From: Mycobacterium celatum
GTDB lineage: Bacteria; Actinomycetota; Actinomycetes; Mycobacteriales; Mycobacteriaceae
DNA length: 64,000 bases
Assembly (NCBI RefSeq): GCF_002101595.1
Contig: NZ_LQOM01000027.1
Location: 1 to 64,000, forward strand
Reading direction: 5' to 3'
Shown here: positions 15,969 to 24,439 of the stretch, in pieces
Position numbering within the stretch: the first letter of the stretch is position 1
Layout: the number at the start of each line of letters is the position of its first letter
Made by a program: the position numbers and the translations under genes
The notes under the pieces: model-generated
The model's database searches: none
Seen by the model: only the letters and a program-made list of their open reading frames with translations
Told to the model about the DNA's origin: nothing

Positions 15969-17458
15969 GATTTCGATCCTAGAGTTCTTAGGGATTCCAC
16001 GATTTCGCGGCGAAGCACCTTGCCGGTGGCGTTGGTGGGCAGCTCGTCGCGAAAGACTACTCGGTCGGGAGTGCGTGAACCGCGCAAGTGTTTGCGGACA
16101 TGCTCGCGCAATTCGTCGGGGTCGGGGTCGACGCCGACGGTGGGCACGACCACCGCGACGATCGCCTGACCCCACTGCGGATCGTCGACGCCGACGACGG
16201 CGACGTCACGCACATGCGGGTGCTCGATCAGCACGTCTTCCAGTTCGGCAGGCGCGATGTTCTCACCGCCGCGGATGATCGTGTCGTCGCTGCGCCCGCC
16301 GATGAACAGATAGCCGCCCTGGTCGAGCATCGCGATGTCGCGCGTGGCAAACCACCCGTCGGCGTCGAGCACCGAACCGATCCCGGTGTAGCGGCCCGAC
16401 ACCTGGTCGCCGCGCACGAACAGCTCGCCCATCTCCCCCGGCCCCAGTACGGCGCCGCTCTCGTCACGGATCTGCACTTCGATTCCCGGCACCGGTTGAC
16501 CGACCGATCCCAGCCGGCGGGCGATCGCGGGATCCGACGCGGCCTGCGCCTCGCGGTGGTCCTCCGGGGTGAGCACTGCGATCGTCGAACTGGTCTCGGT
16601 CAGGCCGTAGGCGTTGACGAAGCCGACGTTCGGCAGCAGCTCCAGCGCTCGGCGAACCAGCGGCAAGCCCACCTTCGATCCGCCGTAGGCGAGGTTGCGC
16701 AGCGACGGCAGCTCGTGGCGGCCGGTCTCCAGCACGGTGACGATGCGGTCGAGCATCGTCGGCACCACGGTGGCGGTGGTGACGTGCTCGGCGTTGATCA
16801 GCCGCACCCATTCCTCGGGATCGAAGATCGGCAGATAGACCATCTTGCGCCCGGCATACAGGTTCGACAGCGCGGCCCCGACCCCTGCGATGTGGTAGGG
16901 CGGCACGCAGATCAGCGCGGCGTCGGTCGGCTCGGCCGACTCGAATTCCACTGTGCCGGTGACATAACTGGTCAGGTTGTTGTGCGAAAGTTCGACGGCC
17001 TTGGGCGCCGACGTGGTGCCCGACGTGAACAGCACGATCGCCGTCGCGTCGGGGTCGAGAAACTCTGCGGCCGGCTCCGCGCTGCGGGCCTGGGCCAGGA
17101 AGTCGTCGGAATCCATCACCCGCGTGCCAACCACGATGTCGCGGTAGCGGCTGTCGACGACCACGAGCGGTTCGGGCAACCGCCCGATCAAACTCTGGAT
17201 GCTCTCGGCGGAGAGCCGGTAGTTGATCGGGGTGAACGGCAGACCGGCGCGCGCCGAGGCGAAGATGAGCAGCGGCAACATCGCCCCGCCGGTGCCGACG
17301 TAGACCACATGCCGGCAGCCCGATCCGGCGATGACGCCCGCGCCGCTGTCGGCCAGATCGCTCAACTCTTGCGTCGTCAACCGAAGGTCACCGGAGACGA
17401 CGGCGGTCCGGTCTGGGTTGCTCGAGACCGCCATCTCGAGGAGTAACGAAATGCTCAA
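15965..17458 (-). CDS. AMP-dependent acyl-CoA synthetase/ligase (FadD-like)
   Basis: This 497-residue ANL-superfamily ligase carries the P-loop FTSGTTSAPKAVELSH near residue 150, AYGLTETSS (A5), ATRDIAMLDQGGYLFIGGRSDD (A7/A8), GGENIAPAELE and the C-terminal NATGKVLRRE with the adenylation Lys. It should form an acyl-CoA from an unidentified carboxylate. The start is a TTG (SISLLLEM follows); an ATG eight codons in is an alternative. It is the first gene of a two-gene unit with the 98-aa protein. The neighbouring TetR and crotonase suggest a small inducible acid-degradation system. Confidence 0.88.
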   Translation of the reverse strand: MSISLLLEMAVSSNPDRTAVVSGDLRLTTQELSDLADSGAGVIAGSGCRHVVYVGTGGAMLPLLIFASARAGLPFTPINYRLSAESIQSLIGRLPEPLVVVDSRYRDIVVGTRVMDSDDFLAQARSAEPAAEFLDPDATAIVLFTSGTTSAPKAVELSHNNLTSYVTGTVEFESAEPTDAALICVPPYHIAGVGAALSNLYAGRKMVYLPIFDPEEWVRLINAEHVTTATVVPTMLDRIVTVLETGRHELPSLRNLAYGGSKVGLPLVRRALELLPNVGFVNAYGLTETSSTIAVLTPEDHREAQAASDPAIARRLGSVGQPVPGIEVQIRDESGAVLGPGEMGELFVRGDQVSGRYTGIGSVLDADGWFATRDIAMLDQGGYLFIGGRSDDTIIRGGENIAPAELEDVLIEHPHVRDVAVVGVDDPQWGQAIVAVVVPTVGVDPDPDELREHVRKHLRGSRTPDRVVFRDELPTNATGKVLRREIVESLRTLGSKS

Positions 17459-17531
17459 AGCTCGGACTTTCTGTGCCGTCGGCCCGTTACAAACACCGCC
17501 AAAAGTGTCATGCCGAGTTTAGACGACGCAG

Positions 17532-18365
17532 CTAGTTGTCGAGCACCTGGGCGATCCGGGCCTCGACGTCGCCCAGACCGGACACGTCGATCCCGAACCG
17601 GTTGACCAGCGCGTCGAGCACCTGCCCGGCCGTGTCGAATCGGATGCGTTCGGTTTCACCCTTCGAATGGATCGCGAGATGACGCCCGTTGAGGTTCCAC
17701 CGCGCGTCGTCTGTCACGAGCGCGGCGGTGAGGCTGGTGACAAAGTGCGACTCGGGATACGTTGACACATACCAACTTCCGACCAGTAGGTCGATCAGCG
17801 GTCGCGGCTCGATGCTGAAGATGTACAGCGGCTGCCACGTCTCACGGACCAGCGCTTCCAACACGTATCCGTCGCCGTGAGTGCGTAGCCGGTACGGCTC
17901 GTGCCGCGTTTGTTGAACCGGGCCGGGTATCAGGCGGATCGGCGAGGACAGGGTTTGTCCGCCGAATCCGACGTCGACCAGAAACACGTCGTCGACGCCG
18001 GGGATGCGCACCGACAGCGCCTGGTGGGTCAGCGCAGGGGGTGGCCCGTCCAACCCCTGCGGGCTCATCCACATCACCCGCGCCGCCAGCGCGTCGACCC
18101 TAAAATCCAACTGCTCGAGCACATATCGCAACAGATTGTTGTGCTCGTAGCAGTAGCCGCCGCGGCGCCGGCGCACCAGTTTGTCCGTCACACCCTCCGG
18201 GCTGAGGTCGGTTACCGGGACACCGAGCAGCGGGTCGAGGTTCTCGAACGGGATGCGACGCCCGTGCGCGGCCACCAGCTCGGCCAGCGTCTCCAACGTC
18301 GGATCGGCCGGCCCCGCATAGCCGACCCGACCGAAATAGGCCGTGAGGTTCAGGTCCCGGTCCAC
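17532..18365 (-). CDS. nat: arylamine N-acetyltransferase
   Basis: This 277-residue NAT transfers acetyl (or propionyl) from CoA to arylamines, hydrazines and isoniazid-like compounds. The Cys-His-Asp triad is complete: C72 in RRGGYCYEHN, H114 in LTHQALSV and D131 in VDVGFGGQT. FENLDPLLGVPVTDLSP is near-identical to M. tuberculosis NAT (Rv3566c), which lies in the cholesterol cluster, so this copy is either a paralog or relocated. The GTG start lies inside the last 16 nt of echA1, so translation is coupled. The open frame continues far upstream through echA1, but that extension is antisense-like sequence without family similarity. Confidence 0.9.
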   Translation of the reverse strand: MDRDLNLTAYFGRVGYAGPADPTLETLAELVAAHGRRIPFENLDPLLGVPVTDLSPEGVTDKLVRRRRGGYCYEHNNLLRYVLEQLDFRVDALAARVMWMSPQGLDGPPPALTHQALSVRIPGVDDVFLVDVGFGGQTLSSPIRLIPGPVQQTRHEPYRLRTHGDGYVLEALVRETWQPLYIFSIEPRPLIDLLVGSWYVSTYPESHFVTSLTAALVTDDARWNLNGRHLAIHSKGETERIRFDTAGQVLDALVNRFGIDVSGLGDVEARIAQVLDN

Positions 18366-19126
18366 CGTGGCGGGCGCTTCTCGGCGAACGCGATCGCGCC
18401 TTCTTTGGCGTCGTTGGAGGCGAACACCGGCATCAGGATCTTGGTCTGCTCGGCGAACATGTTCTCCGGGCTCCAGCCGCGGGACTCGACGATGATCCGC
18501 TTGGTGGCGGCCACCGCCAGCGGGCCGTTGGCGGTGATCTTCTCGGCCAGCTTGATCGCCTCGTCCAGCGCCTTGCCCGGCTCGGCCAACACGTTGACCA
18601 GGCCGAGGGCATGCGCCCGCTCGGCGGGCAGGTTGTCGCCGGTCAGCGCCAACTCCATCGCCACGGCATACGGGATGCGCTGCGGCAGCCGCAGCAGCCC
18701 GCCACCCCCGGCGACCAGCCCCCGTTTGACTTCGGGGATGCCGAACGCCGAGTCCTTCGACGCCACGATCAGGTCGGTGGCCAGCGCCAACTCGGTGCCG
18801 CCGGCCAAGGCGTAGCCCTCGACGGCGGCGATCAGCGGCTTGGTCGGTGGACGTTCGGTGAAGCCCATGCCGCGGCCCTGGACGACGACGTTCTCGCCGC
18901 GCGCGAACGCCTTGAGGTCCATGCCCGCGCAGAAGGAGCCACCGGCACCGGTCAGGATCGCCACCGACAGGCCCGCGTCGCCGTCCAGGCGGTCCATGGC
19001 GTCGGCGAGGCCCTTGCTGACCGCGGCGTTGACGGCGTTTTTGGCCTCGGGCCGGTTGATCGTGATGATCAGTATTCGATCCCGCTGCTCGACGAGAACT
19101 GGGGCTTCTTTTTGTGCGGTGCTCAC
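18350..19126 (-). CDS. echA1: enoyl-CoA hydratase EchA1 (Rv0222 ortholog)
   Basis: This 258-residue crotonase-family protein is very close to M. tuberculosis EchA1 (PEAKNAVNAAVSKGLADAMD, RPPTKPLIAAVEGYALAGG). It is expected to hydrate trans-2-enoyl-CoA. Oxyanion-hole residues lie in GGSFCAGMDLKAF. Both active-site Glu positions are filled (GGTELALATDL and GIPEVKRGLVAGGGG). I chose the GTG of STAQKEAPVLVEQRD because homology begins there; a longer frame from an upstream ATG runs into the divergent promoter. AAGGAG lies about 12 nt upstream, a longer spacing than usual. It overlaps nat by 16 nt. Confidence 0.92.
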   Translation of the reverse strand: MSTAQKEAPVLVEQRDRILIITINRPEAKNAVNAAVSKGLADAMDRLDGDAGLSVAILTGAGGSFCAGMDLKAFARGENVVVQGRGMGFTERPPTKPLIAAVEGYALAGGTELALATDLIVASKDSAFGIPEVKRGLVAGGGGLLRLPQRIPYAVAMELALTGDNLPAERAHALGLVNVLAEPGKALDEAIKLAEKITANGPLAVAATKRIIVESRGWSPENMFAEQTKILMPVFASNDAKEGAIAFAEKRPPRWTGT

Positions 19127-19248
19127 GACGGTGTGACGCTCCTTCGGATCGGGACAGGTGTCGAACGATGGTATCGGTCGGCCCGAACCGCCGCCCGCGC
19201 GCTCGACTACCATCACAGCAGTATCGGCGCGGAATCCCAGGGGGATAG

Positions 19249-20055
19249 TTGACAGCCATCGACACCGAACCAACCGAGATTTCCAAGTGGGATCCGGGAC
19301 TGACCGAACGGGTGATGGGCTGGATCCGCCCGCTCATCAAGGGCTACCACCGCGCCGAGGTGCGCGGGTTGGAGTCGTTCCCGCCGGGTGGGGCGCTGGT
19401 GGTGTCCAACCACTCCGGCGGGCTGTTCCCGATGGACGTGCCGGTCTTTGCTTCCGGGTTCTACGAGAAGTTCGGTTATGACCGTCCGGTCTACACGCTG
19501 AGCCACGACGTGTTGTTCACCGGCCCGATCGCCGACTTCTTCGTGCGGACCGGTTTCATCCGCGCCAACCACGAGAACGCCGAGGAGGCACTGCGTTCCG
19601 GCGGCGTGGTGGTGGTGTTCCCGGGTGGGGACTACGACGTGTACCGGCCGACGCTGTCGGAGAACACCATCGACTTCGACGGCCGCACCGGCTATGTCCG
19701 GGCGGCGCTGAACGCCGGGGTGCCGATCGTGCCGGCGGTCGCCATCGGCGGGCAGGAGAGCCAGCTGTATCTGTCGCGCGGCACGTGGCTGGCCCACGCG
19801 CTGCGGCTGGACAAGCTGATGCGGGTGAAGATCCTGCCGATCTCGGTGGGTTTCCCGTTCGGGCTGTCCGCGGTGCTGCCGGTCAACGTGCCGCTGCCGA
19901 CGAAGATCGTCATGCAGGTGCTCGAGCCGATCGACGTGGCTGAGCAGTTCGGCGAGGACCCCGACATCGACGAGGTCGACGCCCACGTCCGTCACGTCAT
20001 GCAAAAGGCGCTGGACAAGTTGGCCGAAGAGCGCCGACTGCCGATCCTCGGCTAA
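19249..20055 (+). CDS. LPLAT/MGAT-like lysophospholipid acyltransferase
   Basis: This 268-residue acyltransferase belongs to the lysophospholipid/mono- or diacylglycerol acyltransferase superfamily. Block I is VVSNHSGGLFPMD near residue 50, and the acceptor-binding block is VVVFPGGDYDV near residue 123. There are no clear transmembrane helices, so it probably attaches to the membrane peripherally. It begins with TTG after a GGGGGA ribosome binding site. Its TAA overlaps the ATG of the next fadD by one base. With the ligase, WS/DGAT and lipase genes beside it, a role in glycerolipid or triacylglycerol synthesis is likely. Confidence 0.85.
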   Translation: MTAIDTEPTEISKWDPGLTERVMGWIRPLIKGYHRAEVRGLESFPPGGALVVSNHSGGLFPMDVPVFASGFYEKFGYDRPVYTLSHDVLFTGPIADFFVRTGFIRANHENAEEALRSGGVVVVFPGGDYDVYRPTLSENTIDFDGRTGYVRAALNAGVPIVPAVAIGGQESQLYLSRGTWLAHALRLDKLMRVKILPISVGFPFGLSAVLPVNVPLPTKIVMQVLEPIDVAEQFGEDPDIDEVDAHVRHVMQKALDKLAEERRLPILG

Positions 20056-21650
20056 TGGCGCTCTTCGGCCTGCTGGCCACGATGGTTCGCGCCGGGATCA
20101 TCGCACCGCTGCGGCCCGACAAATACCTGCGTATTGCGGCTGCCGCCCGTCGCGAAGGTCATTCCGTCACAAGCGGATTCGCGATGTCTGCGCAGCGCTG
20201 CCCGGATAGGCCGGCGCTGATCGACGAGCTGGGGTCGCTGACCTACCGCGAGCTCGACGGCCGCTGCGACGCGCTGGCCGCGGCGCTGCAGGGGCTGCCC
20301 GGCGGCACACCGGCGGTGGTCGGGATCATGTGCCGCAACCATCGCGGTTTCGTCGAAGCCTTGATGGCCGCCAACCGAATTGGCGCCGACGTGTTGCTGC
20401 TCAACACCTCGTTCGCCGGGCCCGCGCTGGCCGAGGTCGTCAACCGCGAGGGCGCCGACGCGGTGATCTACGACGAGGAGTTCACCCACTCGGTCGACCG
20501 CGCGCTGACCGACCGCCCGGACACCACCCGCATCGTCGCGTGGACCGAACAGCCGCAGGAGCTCACCGTCGAGCAGTTGATCGCCGAGCACCTCGGCCGG
20601 CGGCCCGCAAGGTCCGGCCGCAAAGGCAAACTGATCCTGCTGACGTCGGGAACAACTGGAAGTCCCAAGGGCGCCAAGCATTCTGGCGGTGGCGTGGGCG
20701 AGCTTCAAGCGATCCTGGACCGGGTGCCGTGGCACACAGAGGAGACGACGGTGGTGGTGGCGCCGATGTTTCACGCCTGGGGGTTTTCCCAGCTGGTGTT
20801 CGCCGCGTCGCTGGGCTGCACGGTGGTGACCCGTCGCAGATTCGACCCGGAAGCCACCCTCGACCTCGTCGACCGCTACCAGGCCACCGGCCTGTGCGTG
20901 GTGCCGGTGATGTTCGACCGGATCATGGACCTGCCCGACGAGGTGCGCCGGAAATACAGCTGCCGCTCACTGCGATTCGCGACCGCCTCGGGCTCGCGGA
21001 TGCGGCCCGACGTGGTGACCCGGTTCATGGACGAGTTCGGCGACGTGATCTACAACAACTACAACGCCACCGAGGCCGGCATGATCGCCACGGCGACACC
21101 CGAGGATCTGCGGGCCGCGCCCGACACGGCCGGCAAGCCCGCCGTCGGCACCGAGATCCGCATCCTCGACAGCGACTTCCGCGAAGTGCCCACGGGGCAG
21201 GTCGGCCAGATCTTCGTGCGCAACTCCAACCGCTTCGACGGCTATACGTCCGGTAATACCAAGGATTTTCACGACGGCTTCATGGCGTCCGGTGACGTCG
21301 GCCGGGTCGACGAGGCCGGGCGACTCTACGTAGTCGGACGCGACGACGAGATGATCGTGTCCGGCGGCGAGAACGTCTACCCGATCGAGGTGGAAAAGAC
21401 TTTGGTGGGGCACCCCGATGTCGCCGAGGCCGCGGTGCTCGGTGTCGACGACGAACAGTACGGGCAGCGGCTGGCGGCGTTCGTGGTGCTTGTCGACGGC
21501 GCGACTGTCACCGTCGACGCGTTGAAGCAGCACGTACGCGACAACCTGGCCAACTACAAGGTGCCCCGCGAGATCGTCGTACTGCCCGAACTGCCCCGCA
21601 GCAGCACCGGCAAGGTGGTGCGGGCCGAGTTGCTGGCGCAGCTCAGTTAG
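20055..21650 (+). CDS. long-chain fatty-acid-CoA ligase (FadD12/FadD2-like)
   Basis: This 531-residue FadD has all core motifs: LLTSGTTGSPKGAKH (P-loop), NNYNATEAG (A5), GFMASGDVGRVDEAGRLYVVGRDDEM (A7/A8), SGGENVYPIEVE and SSTGKVVRAE with the C-terminal catalytic Lys. Its N-terminus (LLATMVRAGIIAPLRPDKYLRI) resembles FadD12/FadD2-type ligases. It is translationally coupled (ATG/TAA overlap) to the LPLAT-like acyltransferase, an arrangement I recall beside fadD12 (Rv1427c-Rv1428c). It likely supplies acyl-CoA to that enzyme and to the convergent WS/DGAT. Confidence 0.9.
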   Translation: MALFGLLATMVRAGIIAPLRPDKYLRIAAAARREGHSVTSGFAMSAQRCPDRPALIDELGSLTYRELDGRCDALAAALQGLPGGTPAVVGIMCRNHRGFVEALMAANRIGADVLLLNTSFAGPALAEVVNREGADAVIYDEEFTHSVDRALTDRPDTTRIVAWTEQPQELTVEQLIAEHLGRRPARSGRKGKLILLTSGTTGSPKGAKHSGGGVGELQAILDRVPWHTEETTVVVAPMFHAWGFSQLVFAASLGCTVVTRRRFDPEATLDLVDRYQATGLCVVPVMFDRIMDLPDEVRRKYSCRSLRFATASGSRMRPDVVTRFMDEFGDVIYNNYNATEAGMIATATPEDLRAAPDTAGKPAVGTEIRILDSDFREVPTGQVGQIFVRNSNRFDGYTSGNTKDFHDGFMASGDVGRVDEAGRLYVVGRDDEMIVSGGENVYPIEVEKTLVGHPDVAEAAVLGVDDEQYGQRLAAFVVLVDGATVTVDALKQHVRDNLANYKVPREIVVLPELPRSSTGKVVRAELLAQLS

Positions 21651-21662
21651 CTGCGCGAGCAG

Positions 21663-23078
21663 TTAAGCCTGCGCCATGGCGCTCTCGACCACCGTCAGCT
21701 TCTCGGAAAGCCCTGCGGCGCGGCGTAATTCGACGAAGTCGTCGAGGATGGCCTCGGTGACTTCGTGCGGATCGTCGACGGTGATGCCGTCGGAGAGCAC
21801 CGACACGTTGAGCTGGTCGACGTAACTCCACACGGTGATGTTCAGACCGCTGCCCGCGGTCAACGGCCCCACCGAATAGATCTCGGTGACCAGCGCGCCG
21901 CCGACCCGGCCGTGCTCTCGAGGTCCCGGAACGTTGGAGATCGGCAGGTTGAGTACCTTGTTCTGGCCGTCGCGGCTGGCCAGCCACCGAAAAAGCGCCT
22001 CAGCCGGCGCCGGCGGGAAGTAGGCCGACCATCGGCTCACCAGCTCGGGCCCGAGCAACTGATGACTCTCCTTGGCGTCGACGGCGTTGTCGTGCGCCAG
22101 GCGGACCCGTTCCAGCGGGTCTTCGGCGTCGCAAGGCAACGCCACCAGCATTCCGGTGAAGTAGTTCCCCGAGATACGGTCCGGCGAGAAGTCGAAACTC
22201 ACCGGCACCGAGGCCAGCAGCGGCTCGGCCTTGCCTTCGTAGCGCAGCAGCAGTCTCCGCAACGCCCCCGACGATAGGGCCAGCACCACGTCGTTGATCG
22301 TGACACCGAGCGTCTTGCCGGTCTCCTTGATGTCGGCCAACGCCAGCGTGGCGGTGGCGAATTTGCGTTCAGGCGTGAGCATGTGGTTCATGAAGGTCGG
22401 CGGCGGGGTGAACGGCCGGGTCAACTGTGGTGAGAGCTTGCGGCTGCTGCGGCGCACCCGGGCCACCCCCTCCGCGGTGTAGCGCACGGTGCGCGGAATT
22501 CGTCCGAGCTGGCGCAGGTGGTCACCGAATGCCGAGCGCACCAGCTCGGCCTTGGAGGGCGCCGGGTCAGGCGCATACCGCTTGCGGCCCGTTCCCGGTT
22601 CGGGGGCCAGGTCCATGCCGCGCGCCAGCAGGTTGGCGGCTGCGACACCGTCGGCCAGCGCATGATGGATCTTGCCGACCACCGCAATCCTGTTGTTGGC
22701 CAGGCCCTCAACGAAATACATCTCCCACAGCGGGCGGCTGCGATCCAGCGGCGTGCTGGCGATCTGTCCGATCGCCTCGTCGAGCTCGCGGCGACCGCCC
22801 GGGGCCGGCAGCCGCCAGGGCCGGATGTGGTAGGTGAGGTCGACATCGCAGTTCTCGCGCCACATCGGGTGATGGAACTTCATCGGGATGTCGACCAGCT
22901 GGTAGCAGAACGGGTCCAACTTGTAGAGCCGGCTGTGGATGACCCGGCGAAAGGCGTCGATATCGAAATCACGGCGGTCGGGATCCAACTCGATGACCGC
23001 GATCTTCAGTGTGTGCATATGCACATTCGGCGTCTCGCTGTACAGCAGTACCGCGTCCCAGCCACTGAGCCTTTTCAC
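21663..23078 (-). CDS. WS/DGAT family wax ester synthase / diacylglycerol acyltransferase (Rv0221 ortholog)
   Basis: This 471-residue enzyme esterifies acyl-CoA to diacylglycerol or fatty alcohol. The acyltransferase motif HHxxxDG is intact (H138-G144: HHALADG). NISNVPGP-type sequence (LPISNVPGPREHG) and the WS/DGAT C-terminal domain are present. The N-terminus MKRLSGWDAVLLYSETPNVHMHTL and the tail ESAMAQA match Rv0221 almost exactly. It lies downstream of lipC on the same strand (43-nt gap), pairing synthesis with lipolysis. It is convergent with the fadD gene. Whether triacylglycerol or wax ester is the main product cannot be told. Confidence 0.93.
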   Translation of the reverse strand: MKRLSGWDAVLLYSETPNVHMHTLKIAVIELDPDRRDFDIDAFRRVIHSRLYKLDPFCYQLVDIPMKFHHPMWRENCDVDLTYHIRPWRLPAPGGRRELDEAIGQIASTPLDRSRPLWEMYFVEGLANNRIAVVGKIHHALADGVAAANLLARGMDLAPEPGTGRKRYAPDPAPSKAELVRSAFGDHLRQLGRIPRTVRYTAEGVARVRRSSRKLSPQLTRPFTPPPTFMNHMLTPERKFATATLALADIKETGKTLGVTINDVVLALSSGALRRLLLRYEGKAEPLLASVPVSFDFSPDRISGNYFTGMLVALPCDAEDPLERVRLAHDNAVDAKESHQLLGPELVSRWSAYFPPAPAEALFRWLASRDGQNKVLNLPISNVPGPREHGRVGGALVTEIYSVGPLTAGSGLNITVWSYVDQLNVSVLSDGITVDDPHEVTEAILDDFVELRRAAGLSEKLTVVESAMAQA

Positions 23079-23121
23079 CCGCCACCTCCCGTTTGGGACG
23101 GACCTTACAGTCGGGGGGCGC

Positions 23122-24339
23122 TCAAATAACGTCTTTGGCCATCAACGCGTGATTGCGGTGAACCTGGTTGAGGAACAACCCGACTGCGGTGGCCATCGCG
23201 CCCGTGCGCGCGCCGTCGGTCAGGTCGAAGCCGTGGCCGGCGCCGGGCAATTCCATGTAGCTGACCGGCGAATGCGACACCGAGCGCAGCCGCTCGACGA
23301 AGCTGCGCGCCTGTTCGACCGGGATCACCGTGTCGTTGCTGCCGTGGATCACCAGGAACGGCGGGGCGTCCGGGCGAATCCGGGCGATCGGCGAAGCGTC
23401 GCGGAACACGTCGGGGTGCTTCTCGATGCTGCGCTTGACGACCACCCGCTCCAGAAAGTCGACGAAACGGACCCGCTCGGCGGTGGAGCGGTCCTCCCAG
23501 TCGTAACGGCCGTAGATCCCGACGACGGCCTCCACGGAGGTGTCCGAGCCCTCGGGCAGTTCGGCCTGCAGCTCGGGGTCGTTGACGGTGAGTCCGGCCA
23601 GCGCGGCCAAGTGCCCGCCGGCCGAACAACCCGCCACCGCAACGAAATTGCGGTCGCCGCCGAACTTGTCGACGTTGGCATGCGCCCAGGCGATCGCGGT
23701 TTTGACGTCGGTGATGTGGCTGGGCCAGCGATGATGCGGCGCGACCCGGTAGTCGATGGACAGGCACACCCAGCCCAGCTCGGCCAGTTGCGACATCAGC
23801 GCATAGCCCTGCAGGGTGCGGCTGCCGTGCACCCAGGCACCGCCGGGCACGAACAGCAGCACCGGCGCCGGACGGGTCGGCAAGTTCTTGCGGCGCCACA
23901 CGTCGAGCAACTGAGCCGGGTGATCACCGTAGCGGACCGCGGTGCGATGCAGGTAGCGGCGATGGCTGAGCGCCCGCCACACCGGCGGCGTGCGCTCGGG
24001 CGCGGGCCATTCGATGTCGAGGTCCTTGGCCGAGACGATGCCGCGCAGCGCGGCTTGCGAGACGGTGTGGGTCTGGTCGCGCTCGCGCTTGCGGACCTCG
24101 CCGATGCCCGGGGTCAGCCAGGACTTGGCCGTGGTGGACAGGAACTCGGGCAGGACCCGACATCCCCAGACCCCCATTGCCGTCGCGCCACCCAGCGGCT
24201 CCAGATGCCTGCCGACCACCGGCAGCGAAGCCGACGCCACGCTCAATGCCAGCATGTAATCCGCCGGACGGGCTCGCAGCAACCATCTGACCCGTGACGC
24301 CACGGTCGGGCCGGGATATCGCGTCGCGGGGCGCACCAT
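23122..24339 (-). CDS. lipC: esterase/lipase LipC (Rv0220 ortholog)
   Basis: This 405-residue alpha/beta-hydrolase of the hormone-sensitive-lipase type hydrolyses short-to-medium acyl esters. The oxyanion segment is VPGGAWVHGSR, the nucleophile is in AVAGCSAGGHLAAL, and the acid and base lie in IHGSNDTVIPVEQ and PGAGHGFDL. The N-terminal region (RWLLRARPADYMLALSVASAS) is hydrophobic, as in M. tuberculosis LipC, which is cell-surface associated. The ATG of MVRPATRYPG is chosen because homology to LipC begins soon after; the in-frame ATG 37 codons upstream would overlap the divergent lipW promoter. Confidence 0.9.
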   Translation of the reverse strand: MVRPATRYPGPTVASRVRWLLRARPADYMLALSVASASLPVVGRHLEPLGGATAMGVWGCRVLPEFLSTTAKSWLTPGIGEVRKRERDQTHTVSQAALRGIVSAKDLDIEWPAPERTPPVWRALSHRRYLHRTAVRYGDHPAQLLDVWRRKNLPTRPAPVLLFVPGGAWVHGSRTLQGYALMSQLAELGWVCLSIDYRVAPHHRWPSHITDVKTAIAWAHANVDKFGGDRNFVAVAGCSAGGHLAALAGLTVNDPELQAELPEGSDTSVEAVVGIYGRYDWEDRSTAERVRFVDFLERVVVKRSIEKHPDVFRDASPIARIRPDAPPFLVIHGSNDTVIPVEQARSFVERLRSVSHSPVSYMELPGAGHGFDLTDGARTGAMATAVGLFLNQVHRNHALMAKDVI

Positions 24340-24439
24340 TCCGGGAGCGTACCCCGTCGGGTTGGGCGCAAACGGCGATCGGCGGTCGGCGGGCCGCCCA
24401 CCGATCATCCCGTCGGCCACACCGCGCCATACTGGACCG

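Noticed and set aside
18366..19340. Long N-terminal extension of the nat frame
   Set aside because: The extension lies inside echA1 in another frame and is Arg/Gly-rich; NAT homology begins exactly at the GTG at 18365.
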